64,000 bases of DNA from an uncultured Adlercreutzia sp. (GTDB lineage: Bacteria > Actinomycetota > Coriobacteriia > Coriobacteriales > Eggerthellaceae). Position 1 is the first letter of the stretch; each line of letters begins with the position of its first letter. Both the position numbers and the translations under genes were made by a program. Below, in pieces: positions 33,501-41,072 of the stretch. The notes beneath the pieces were generated by a model. The model saw only the letters and a program-made list of their open reading frames with translations, did not search any database and was not told the DNA's origin. The stretch is taken from positions 62,001-126,000 of the forward strand of contig CAJUSP010000004.1 of assembly GCA_910589165.1 (NCBI GenBank). The letters run 5' to 3'.

Positions 33501-34865
33501 CTAATTCTTCAGCGAGTTCAAGGGGGCGGGCATGCGGCCGCCGCGGTGGGCGAAGACGGTGCCGGCGTAGGGGTTCACGGGCATGACCGGGGCGTAGCCG
33601 AGGAGTCCCCCGAAGTCGAGGCGGTCGCCCACCGACTTGCCGATGGCGGGAATGAGGCGCACGGCGGTGGTCTTGCAGTTGATCATGCCGATGGCGCACT
33701 CGTCGGCGATGATGCCGAAGATGGCCTCTTGGGTGGTGTCGCCGGGCACAGCGATCATGTCGAGGCCCACGGAGCACACGCAGGTCATGGCCTCCAGCTT
33801 CTCGATGGAGAGCGCCCCGTCCTCGGCCGCGCGGATCATGCCGGCGTCTTCCGACACGGGAATGAAGGCGCCGGACAGGCCGCCCACGGAAGAGCTGGCC
33901 ATGACGCCGCCCTTCTTCACGGCGTCGTTAAGCATGGCGAGCGCTGCCGTGGTGCCGGGGCCGCCGCACTGGCCCACGCCGATGGCCTCGAGGATTTCGG
34001 CCACGGAGTCGCCCTCGGCCGGGGTGGGGGCAAGCGACAGATCCAGAATGCCCTTCTGCACGCCCAAACGGCGGCTCGCCTCGCGGGCCATCAGCTCGCC
34101 GGCGCGGGTGATCTTGAAGGCGGTGGCCTTGATGGCCTCGGCTACGGTGGTGAGGTCGGCCTCCTTCGGAAGGTCGGCCAGCACCGCGCGCACCACGCCC
34201 GGGCCCGACACGCCCACGTTCACCACTTCGTCGGCCTCGCCGGAGCCGTGGAAGGCGCCGGCCATGAAGGGGTTGTCCTCCACGGCGTTGCAGAAGACTA
34301 CCAGCTTGCCGGCGCCGATGCACTGGCGGTCGGCGGTGAGCTCGGCGGCGCGCTTGATGATGCCGGCCATCTTGAAGGCGGCATCCATGTTGATGCCGGC
34401 GCGGGTGGAGCCCACGTTCACGGAAGCGCACACGCGCTCGGTGGTGGCAAGCGCCTCGGGGATGGAGTCCATGAGCTTGTGGTCGGCACGGGTGGCGCCC
34501 TTGTGTACGAGCGCTGAGAAGCCGCCGACGAAATCGACACCCACCTCGGCGCCGGCGCGGTCCATGGCCCGGGCGATGGGGGACAGGTCGTCGGCGGTGA
34601 CGGCGGCGCAGATTTCCGCGATGGGGGTGACCGAGATGCGCTTGTTCACGATGGGAATGCCGAACTCGCGCTCGAGCTGCTCGGCCGTGGGTACGAGGCG
34701 CTCGGCGGCCGACGTCATGCGGTCGTAGACCTTGGTGGCCAGCTTGTCCACGTCGGCGTCGACGCAGCCGCGCAGGTTGATGCCCAGCGTGATGGTGCGG
34801 ATGTCCAGGTTCTGCTTCGACACCATGGCCAAAGTCTCGGCGATTTCAGCAGGGGTGATCTGCAT
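33501..34865 (-). CDS. PFL-like UPF0210 (DUF711) protein
   Basis: A 454-aa member of the UPF0210/DUF711 family, related in fold to glycyl radical enzymes but without a glycyl radical loop. Conserved blocks include ITLGINLRGCVD, NVGVSGPGVV, GQCGGPGTTAALAM and GGLSGAFIPVSEDAGM. Length matches the family (about 450). Homologues often follow an ACT-domain gene (UPF0237); none is adjacent here. Function unknown. ATG at 34865 has AAAGGAG upstream. Confidence 0.88.
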   Translation of the reverse strand: MQITPAEIAETLAMVSKQNLDIRTITLGINLRGCVDADVDKLATKVYDRMTSAAERLVPTAEQLEREFGIPIVNKRISVTPIAEICAAVTADDLSPIARAMDRAGAEVGVDFVGGFSALVHKGATRADHKLMDSIPEALATTERVCASVNVGSTRAGINMDAAFKMAGIIKRAAELTADRQCIGAGKLVVFCNAVEDNPFMAGAFHGSGEADEVVNVGVSGPGVVRAVLADLPKEADLTTVAEAIKATAFKITRAGELMAREASRRLGVQKGILDLSLAPTPAEGDSVAEILEAIGVGQCGGPGTTAALAMLNDAVKKGGVMASSSVGGLSGAFIPVSEDAGMIRAAEDGALSIEKLEAMTCVCSVGLDMIAVPGDTTQEAIFGIIADECAIGMINCKTTAVRLIPAIGKSVGDRLDFGGLLGYAPVMPVNPYAGTVFAHRGGRMPAPLNSLKN

Positions 34866-35003
34866 GGATGCTCCTTTGCGCTTACGCCCGCCGCGCTCGC
34901 GCGCTGCAAGTCTTCAACAAGTTGCCGAACAGTCTAGCAAATCCCGCAGCCCGGAGGCACCGCCCCCGCGCCGATGGCCCCACGCACGCCGTCGGCGACT
35001 TTT

Positions 35004-35143
35004 CGCAGCCTCAGTTCGTTTTTGCGAGCCCCCCATTAGGCGTATCTAATAAATACAAATAAAATATAATGATTTCGACTATAGCAAAGAGCAAATAAGA
35101 TGAGAAAAGGCTGCGCGGGCTCGCAAAAACGGCGTCTGGCTGC
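35004..35143. repeat. Palindromic element, family P, copy 2
   Basis: Left arm 35004-35030 pairs with right arm about 35115-35143. The left arm shares an identical 25-nt block with copy 1, and GCTCGCAAAAACG appears in the right arm as in copy 3. The inside is AT-rich and different from the other copies, with a small ATTAG/CTAAT hairpin. Confidence 0.8.
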
Positions 35144-35210
35144 ATATTCTGAAGCCAGGCTTGTCCCTGGCGCTCGTGCGTGAAGTACGGACAAAAGTGG
35201 CAGCGGCTTG

Positions 35211-35253
35211 TGCCCAAAACTGGGCAGAACGGCGCACGGGCGCTTCCTATACT
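35211..35253 (+). promoter_or_regulatory. Candidate promoter and operator of the molybdopterin reductase operon
   Basis: TATACT at 35248-35253 is a good -10 element. The dyad TGCCCAAAACTGGGCA (35211-35226) lies where the -35 region would be, and no strong -35 box is present, which suits an activator-dependent promoter. The transcription factor could be the Crp-type protein at 38629; this is inferred. Confidence 0.35.
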
Positions 35254-35438
35254 GAGGTCATTCGTTCTGAGGGGGATGAGGAAAGCTCGGCGAAGAGAGC
35301 GCCGACTGCTGACGGAGAGCCGGAAATCCCAGGGAGGATGGGCTTCTCGCGGGGGAATCCAATCACCAGGGCAACCCCCACCCCCATGGCGAATCGGCGG
35401 GCACGCGCCCGCTGTCCCAGAGAAGATGGAGGAGAAGC

Positions 35439-37901
35439 ATGGAACAGAAAGACCAATTCGCTCCCACCGAGGTAGTGAAGGACGGCAAGCTCACCCGCCG
35501 CACCTTCGTGAAGGGAGCCGGCTGGCTTACCATCACGTCGGCCATCGGCGCCACGGCCGTGGGCTGCGCCCCGAGCGCCCCGGCCGGCGATGACGAGAAG
35601 CTGGCCGAGACGGGGCCTGTGGCCGACCCCGAGGAGGGTTTCACCTACAAGAGCGCCTGCTGCTCGGTGAACTGCACCTCGCGCTGCCACCTGCGCGCCC
35701 GCGTGAAGGACGACAAGATTTACACCGTCACGCCGGGCCAGATGCCCGGGCGCGACGACTACGCCAACTGCTGCCTGCGCTCCATCGGCCTGGGCACCCG
35801 CACTCACGACGAGAACGTGCGCGTGATGCACCCCATGAAGCGCACCGGCGAGCGCGGAAGCGGCGAGTTCGAGCAGATTTCCTGGGAGCAGGCCATCGAC
35901 GAGATCGCCGAGCGCATGGAGGCCACCAAGGCTCAGTATGGCGCGAAGGCCTGCGGCTTCTATTCCTTCACGGGCAACCTCTCGAAGCTGTCCTGGGAGG
36001 CTCCCACCCGCTTCGCCGGCACCTACGGTGCCACTGCCTTCGACATCGAGGGCATCATGGGCGACCACGGCGCTACCATGGGCATGACCCTCACCTTCGG
36101 CCAGGGCCGCGGCGCCCATGACACGCGCGACTACCTGAACTCGAACATGGTGGTGCTGTGGGGCCGCAACGTGGCCGACACGCACACCTCCGAGTACCGC
36201 TACCTGGTGAAGGCCCGCGAGAACGGCGCCAAGATCGTGGTGGTGGACCCGCGCCTGTGCTCCACGGCCGCCATCGCCGACCAGTGGATTCCCATCAAGG
36301 CCCAGACTGACCCGGCGCTGGCCCTGGGCATGATGAACGTCATCATCGGCAAGGACCTGCACGCGAAGGACTGGCTGGTGGCCAACTCGGTCGCGCCGTT
36401 CCTCGTGCGCGAGTCCGACGGCGCTCTGCTGCGCGACGGCGAGGGCGACGAGGCCGCCTGGATGGTGTGGGACGAGGCCGCTGGTGCCGCCGTACCCAAC
36501 ACCACGGAAGGCGTGACCGCCGCGCTCTCCGGCACCTTCGAGGTGAACGGCGAGGCCTGCCGCACCGCCTTCGACCACCTGGTGGACGAGGTGTCCAAGT
36601 ACACGCTGGAGTACACCTCCGAGATCACCGGGCTCGACCCCGAGGTCATCGAGACCTTCGCCATGGAGTACATCAACGCCAAGCCCGCGGGCATCCGCAT
36701 GGGCCAGGGCATGCAGCGCGTGTACAACTCGCACTCGCCCTTCCGCACGGTGGCCACGCTGGCCGCGGTGGCCGGCTACATCGGCGTGGAGGGCGGCGGC
36801 GCGTCCCATGCCGGCGGCACCGCCTCCATCCGCTCGACCCCCGGCATCACCATCCCGGCCTTCAACTACGATGACTGGGCGAACACCGGCGCCAACGAGG
36901 TGAACATGGTGAAGAGCTCGACGCTCTACGAGCAGATCATCACCAAGGACCCGAACCCCATCGACTTCATGTGGTTCGCGAACTCCAACTTCATCAACAT
37001 GAGCCCCGATGCCAACAAGATCATCAACGAGGTGCTGCCGAACATCTCCACCATCGTGACCGTGGACCCCTACTGGACCTGGACGGCCAAGTACTCCGAT
37101 TATGTGCTTCCGGCCTGCAACTACTGGGAGAAGTGGGACTTCCTAGACCGCTCCCCCTGGGTGTTCTTCCAGAGCCCGGCCGTGACGCCGGCCGGCGAGA
37201 GCAAGTCCGACGTTGAGATCATGTCGCTTCTGGCCGCCAAGGTGGGCCTGGGCGATCTGTGGAGCAAGACCGACGAGGAATGGGTGCGCAGCTTTGTGAA
37301 CGAGGAGCACCCCGCCTGGGAGGGCTTCGACTTCGATCAGGCCGTGGCCGACGGCATCTGGGGTCGTCCTGACGGCATCTACGACTCGCAGATCGTCTTC
37401 GCCGACGGCGTGTTCGCCACCCCCTCCACGAAGTTCACCTTCTACAATGACGACCTCGTGGAATTCGAGGAGGAAGTGCCCTGCTACAAGCCGATGCTGG
37501 AGGACCCGAAGGGCCCGCTCGGCGAGAAGTACCCGCTCGTGTTTCTGCAGTACCACGACCGCATGAACGTGCATACCCAGCACATCGGCATTCCGGCGCT
37601 CGCGGGCATCATGAACGAGCCCATCCTCGAGATGAACCCTGTGGACGCCCAGGAGCGCGGCATCGCCGACGGCGATGTGGTCAGCATCACCAACGACCGC
37701 GGCGCCTGCAAGATGAAGGTGTTCCTCACCGAGGGCATCGTGCCCGGCACCGTTGCCACCCAGAGCGGCTGGACGCCGGACTACACCATCGAGGGCAACT
37801 ACCAGACGCTCACCCATCTGACCCTGAACCCCACTGAAGAGCACATTTCCCAGACGTGCACGGCGTTCTACGACGTGCTGGTCGAAGTAGAGAAGGCGTA
37901 G
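35439..37901 (+). CDS. Tat-exported molybdopterin oxidoreductase, DMSO reductase family catalytic subunit
   Basis: 820 aa. The Tat signal is TRRTFVKGAGWL near residues 19-30. The [4Fe-4S] ligands follow as CSVNCTSRC (75-83) and a cysteine at 111/112, then the bis-MGD domains (VVLWGRNVADTHTSE, KIVVVDPRLCSTA, QGMQRVYNS) and a C-terminal MGD-binding barrel (GDVVSITNDRGACKMKV). I cannot assign the Mo-ligand residue or the substrate; relatives reduce sulfoxides, N-oxides, sulfur oxyanions or dehydroxylate catechols. ATG at 35439 has GGAGGAG upstream. The FeS subunit follows after 7 bp. No membrane anchor gene is present. Confidence 0.88.
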   Translation: MEQKDQFAPTEVVKDGKLTRRTFVKGAGWLTITSAIGATAVGCAPSAPAGDDEKLAETGPVADPEEGFTYKSACCSVNCTSRCHLRARVKDDKIYTVTPGQMPGRDDYANCCLRSIGLGTRTHDENVRVMHPMKRTGERGSGEFEQISWEQAIDEIAERMEATKAQYGAKACGFYSFTGNLSKLSWEAPTRFAGTYGATAFDIEGIMGDHGATMGMTLTFGQGRGAHDTRDYLNSNMVVLWGRNVADTHTSEYRYLVKARENGAKIVVVDPRLCSTAAIADQWIPIKAQTDPALALGMMNVIIGKDLHAKDWLVANSVAPFLVRESDGALLRDGEGDEAAWMVWDEAAGAAVPNTTEGVTAALSGTFEVNGEACRTAFDHLVDEVSKYTLEYTSEITGLDPEVIETFAMEYINAKPAGIRMGQGMQRVYNSHSPFRTVATLAAVAGYIGVEGGGASHAGGTASIRSTPGITIPAFNYDDWANTGANEVNMVKSSTLYEQIITKDPNPIDFMWFANSNFINMSPDANKIINEVLPNISTIVTVDPYWTWTAKYSDYVLPACNYWEKWDFLDRSPWVFFQSPAVTPAGESKSDVEIMSLLAAKVGLGDLWSKTDEEWVRSFVNEEHPAWEGFDFDQAVADGIWGRPDGIYDSQIVFADGVFATPSTKFTFYNDDLVEFEEEVPCYKPMLEDPKGPLGEKYPLVFLQYHDRMNVHTQHIGIPALAGIMNEPILEMNPVDAQERGIADGDVVSITNDRGACKMKVFLTEGIVPGTVATQSGWTPDYTIEGNYQTLTHLTLNPTEEHISQTCTAFYDVLVEVEKA

Positions 37902-37908
37902 GTGCAAC

Positions 37909-38472
37909 ATGGCTAAGCAATACGGAATGGTGATCGACACGACGCGCTGCATGGGCTGCCAGACCTGTGTCGTCGCCTGCAAAGTTTCCAACGACGCCCC
38001 CGGCGACATCTACTGGGGCCATGTGTTGAGCCTCGACGGCGATGCGGTGTACCGTCCCACGGGCACGTTCCCGCAGGTGAAGATGAACTTCCGCCCGACG
38101 CTGTGCAACCATTGCGCCGAGCCCGCCTGCGTGGCCAACTGCCCCACGGGCGCCATGGCCAAGCGCGAGGACAACGGTGCCGTTGTGGTGGACACCTCGG
38201 TGTGCATCGGTTGCGGCACTTGTGCCGAGTCGTGTCCCTACGACGTGCCGCAGATCGACGAGGAGTCCAACGTGTCCTCGAAGTGCACGATGTGCTTCGA
38301 CCGCCTGGACAACGACCATCGTCCCTGGTGCGTGCAGGCCTGCCCGGCCGAGGCCCGTTTCGCCGGCGACATCAGCGACCCGGAGAGCGAGGTTTCGAAG
38401 TACATCGCCGAGAAGGGTGCGGTGCCCTACCTTGAGCAGCACGGCACCACGCCTTCGGTGTACTACGTGTAA
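37909..38472 (+). CDS. Four-cluster ferredoxin subunit (DmsB-like)
   Basis: 187 aa with four cysteine groups: CMGCQTCVVAC, CNHCAEPACVANCP, CIGCGTCAESCP and CTMCFDRL...CVQACP, the standard pattern for the electron-transfer subunit of DMSO-reductase-type enzymes. It has no signal peptide and would be co-exported with the catalytic subunit. It starts 7 bp after that gene. With no anchor subunit next door, electrons must come from a shared or distant membrane partner. Confidence 0.92.
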   Translation: MAKQYGMVIDTTRCMGCQTCVVACKVSNDAPGDIYWGHVLSLDGDAVYRPTGTFPQVKMNFRPTLCNHCAEPACVANCPTGAMAKREDNGAVVVDTSVCIGCGTCAESCPYDVPQIDEESNVSSKCTMCFDRLDNDHRPWCVQACPAEARFAGDISDPESEVSKYIAEKGAVPYLEQHGTTPSVYYV

Positions 38473-38502
38473 GGTCGCTTTTCAAGCCCTCCCTCTGGCA
38501 TC

Positions 38503-38530
38503 GGAGCAGCAGCGTTCGCGTTGCTGCTCC
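38503..38530 (+). terminator. Terminator after the ferredoxin subunit
   Basis: GGAGCAGCAGCG (38503-38514) pairs with CGTTGCTGCTCC (38519-38530, one G-U) over a TTCG loop, followed by TTGCCCGTTTT. Confidence 0.8.
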
Positions 38531-38628
38531 TTGCCCGTTTTCGCGGGTGAGATGCCCGGGGGCCGTGGTAAGATTTTTCGACACCGTGTCGGCGAGAGGG
38601 CGCCGGCGCAGGAAGAGGAGGGGGAACT

Positions 38629-39321
38629 ATGACGTGGTCTGGCAAGAACGAAGTGGTGCAAGAGCCTATCGGGCGCGAGGCCATGGAGGCCATGCTCAAG
38701 AGCGTGGGCGCCTCGTTCACGGTGCGCCGCGTGCCGAAGGGCGGCATGGTCTTTTGGCCCGGGGAGCCCGACGGCAACCACTACTACATTGTGGAGGGGG
38801 CCGTCGAGTGCTTCAAGCTCGACCGCGCCGGCCGTAAGAAGGTGATCGACCGCTACGGTGCCGGCATGTATCTGGGATACCACATTCTGCGCGACGACTG
38901 CATGCCCATGTCCACCATGCAGTGCGAGGAGGACAGCGTGCTTCTGGCTATTCCCAAGGAGTCGTTCTTCCGCCTTCTGCATGGCTGCCCCGAGTTCACC
39001 GACCGCACCATCCGCTATCTGTTCGGCCTGCTTTCCATGCAGACCAACGAGGTATTGAACCAGTCGTTTTTCGCCACGGCCCAGCGGGTGCCTATGCTGC
39101 TGTCCGAGCTGGCGGCCGAGTGCGAGCCCGCCGAGGACGGGGCCGTGGTGCTGCCCTACGGCAACACTGAAATTGCCGACATGCTGGGGGTGAGCCGCAA
39201 CTCGGTGACCTCGGTCATGTCGCGTCTGGCCTCCCAGGGGGTTATCGCCAAGCAGCGGGGCGCCATCCTCGTGCTGGACGCCGAGCGCCTGGCCGACATT
39301 GCCCAGCGCGAGCAGGAGTAG
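38629..39321 (+). CDS. Crp/Fnr-family transcriptional regulator
   Basis: 230 aa: cyclic-nucleotide-binding-fold N-terminal domain (GGMVFWPGEPDGNHYYIVEGAVE), long dimerisation helix, and a Crp-type HTH (TEIADMLGVSRNSVTSVMSRL). It lacks the N-terminal cysteine cluster of Fnr, so it is not an oxygen sensor of that type. GAGGAGGGG precedes the ATG. It follows the reductase operon and is coupled to the MFS gene downstream; it may regulate both. Confidence 0.9.
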   Translation: MTWSGKNEVVQEPIGREAMEAMLKSVGASFTVRRVPKGGMVFWPGEPDGNHYYIVEGAVECFKLDRAGRKKVIDRYGAGMYLGYHILRDDCMPMSTMQCEEDSVLLAIPKESFFRLLHGCPEFTDRTIRYLFGLLSMQTNEVLNQSFFATAQRVPMLLSELAAECEPAEDGAVVLPYGNTEIADMLGVSRNSVTSVMSRLASQGVIAKQRGAILVLDAERLADIAQREQE

Positions 39322-39326
39322 GGCCT

Positions 39327-40553
39327 GTGGCGCGCTGGCACGGCACGGATGACGGGCAAACGGCCCGGATGCTGGCGCCTCTGTTCGTGGCGGCGTTTTT
39401 CGCCTTCGCCTACAACAACGTGTTCATGACGCTTCTGCCCACCTTCGCGGTGGACCGCGGGGCGACCCTGGCCGAGGGCGGCCTCGTGAACAGCGTGTAC
39501 CTGGCCGTGGCCGTGGGGCTGCGGTTTTTCGTGGGGCCGCTGGCCGACCGCGTGGGCACCAAGCCGCTCATGGCGGGAGGGCTTGCGGCCTTTGTCATCG
39601 GCGGCGCGCTCGTGCCGCTTTGCACAGGCTTCGCGGCGCTGGTGGCGGTGCGCTGCCTGCAGGCCGTGGGGCTTGCGGCCTTCTGGCCCACGGCCACGGC
39701 GACAGTGGCCGATGCCGCGACGCCGGAGCGCCAGGGGTGGTGGCTCGGCGTCTACCGGTTTATCACTTCGTTCTCGCTGCTGTTGGGGCCGGTGGTGGCC
39801 TTTGCACTTGTGGACGCTTTCGGGTTTGTGGCCTGCTTCGGGGCTATGACGGCGTGCGCGGTCGTGGCGCTCGGGTGCGTGGGGGTTCTGCGGCAGGGCG
39901 GCGGGAAGTCGGAAGGGGCGCGGCTGGGTGCGGTGGCAAAGGCCGATGGCGCTGGCACTGGCGCTGGCACTGGCGCCGGCGTGCCGTTTCCCCGTGGCGT
40001 GGTCGTGGCCGTTGTGGGCGCGACGTTCGTGGCGGCCATGGGCTACGGGCTTCTGTTCAGCTTCACGCGGTCGTTCGTGGCGGCGGTGGATCCCCTTATG
40101 AACGCCGGGTGGTACTTCACGCTGTTGGGCATCGGCAGCCTGGTGGCCAACCCGGTGGCCGGTACTTTGGCCGATCGCCTGCCCCAGAGGCGCCTCTTGG
40201 GGGCGTGGCTTCTGTGCGCCGGCGCGGGCGTGGCCCTCATCGCCGTTCTGGGCACGATGGAAACGGCGGCCGATGCCGTTGCTTTCGCCGTGTCGGGCCT
40301 GGCGCTCGGCTTCGGCTACGGAGGCGCCATGACCACGGCCCAGGCCCTGGCCGCCGCGCACACGGCCCCGCGTCACCGCGCCACGGTGCTTTCCCTGCAG
40401 CAGAACGCCATCGACCTCGGCATCGCCGGCGCAAGCGCCCTGTTCGGCGCCGTCTTTGCTGCTTTGGGCGCGGCATCGGTGCTTCCCTTCCTCGCCCAGG
40501 GCGCCGTCATGGCGATCGTCGGCCTCGCCCTTGCCCTCGTTCGCGGGCGCTAG
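39327..40553 (+). CDS. MFS transporter
   Basis: 408 aa, about 12 membrane helices, with the loop signature GPLADRVGTKPLM and the second-half equivalent GTLADRLPQRRLL. A Gly/Ala/Thr repeat-rich central loop encodes GAGTGAGTGAG. GTG at 39327 follows AGGAGTAG, 5 bp after the Crp stop, so it is in the same operon. Its stop overlaps the stop of the convergent gene by a few bases. Substrate unknown. Confidence 0.85.
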   Translation: MARWHGTDDGQTARMLAPLFVAAFFAFAYNNVFMTLLPTFAVDRGATLAEGGLVNSVYLAVAVGLRFFVGPLADRVGTKPLMAGGLAAFVIGGALVPLCTGFAALVAVRCLQAVGLAAFWPTATATVADAATPERQGWWLGVYRFITSFSLLLGPVVAFALVDAFGFVACFGAMTACAVVALGCVGVLRQGGGKSEGARLGAVAKADGAGTGAGTGAGVPFPRGVVVAVVGATFVAAMGYGLLFSFTRSFVAAVDPLMNAGWYFTLLGIGSLVANPVAGTLADRLPQRRLLGAWLLCAGAGVALIAVLGTMETAADAVAFAVSGLALGFGYGGAMTTAQALAAAHTAPRHRATVLSLQQNAIDLGIAGASALFGAVFAALGAASVLPFLAQGAVMAIVGLALALVRGR

Positions 40554-40972
40554 GCGCTCTCGGCCGGGGCTTCGTTATCGGGCGCGCTCTCGCCGGCGGC
40601 CTCCTCTTGGGCGGCTTCCACGTTTTCGATCTGCTCTTCCTGGGCGGCAAGGTTTTCAAGCTGGGCGAGGAACTCGTCGGCTTCGGGGGCGTAGCTTAAC
40701 GTCTCGGGGCGGGGCAGGGCGCCGGCGGCCAGCGTGCCCACAGGACCGCCGAAGCAGTCGTCCCAGTAAGCGCGGCCGAGGAGCGAGGCGGGGGTGTCGG
40801 CGTCCATCTCGAAGGACTCCCACAGCCAGCGGGGGATGGGCGTGAGGTTCACGAGCCAAAGCAGAAGCAGCAGCCCGACAAGCGTGGCCACAGCGCGCAG
40901 GTTCTGCAGGCGCCCCGTGGCGCGAGCGAGCGGGTTACCAGCGGCGGTATCGGTGTCGGGAGCGGTTCTCAT
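40550..40972 (-). CDS. Small single-pass membrane protein
   Basis: 140 aa with one membrane helix (about residues 27-43, VATLVGLLLLLWLVNL) and an acidic, Glu/Ala-rich C-terminal tail that would face one side of the membrane. It lies 94 bp downstream of the Ser/Thr kinase on the same strand, across a 32-bp hairpin, and may be the last gene of that operon. I do not recognise the family. Confidence 0.65.
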   Translation of the reverse strand: MRTAPDTDTAAGNPLARATGRLQNLRAVATLVGLLLLLWLVNLTPIPRWLWESFEMDADTPASLLGRAYWDDCFGGPVGTLAAGALPRPETLSYAPEADEFLAQLENLAAQEEQIENVEAAQEEAAGESAPDNEAPAESA

Positions 40973-41002
40973 AGGGTGTTCCTAACGGTTCGAAGTGACT
41001 TG

Positions 41003-41072
41003 AGATGAGACGGCCAACCGTCTGACTTGTCTCATTTTCGTGAGACAAGTCAGACGGTTGGCCGTCTCATCT
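41003..41072. repeat. Perfect 32-bp hairpin overlapping the kinase stop codon
   Basis: Arms 41003-41034 and 41041-41072 are perfectly complementary around a TTTTCG loop. The end sequence AGATGAGACGG supplies the last Arg codon and TGA of the kinase gene. It shares GATGAGACG...CGTCTCATC ends with the element inside lhr. It could act as a transcript end or mRNA stabiliser between kinase and the small membrane gene. Confidence 0.85.

Larger units (their letters stand above)
34866..35438. other. Non-coding divergent region between DUF711 and the molybdopterin reductase
   Basis: 573 bp. It contains palindromic element copy 2 (35004-35143) and a dyad plus -10 element (35211-35253). Reading frames here lack ribosome sites and family similarity. 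Confidence 0.6.
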
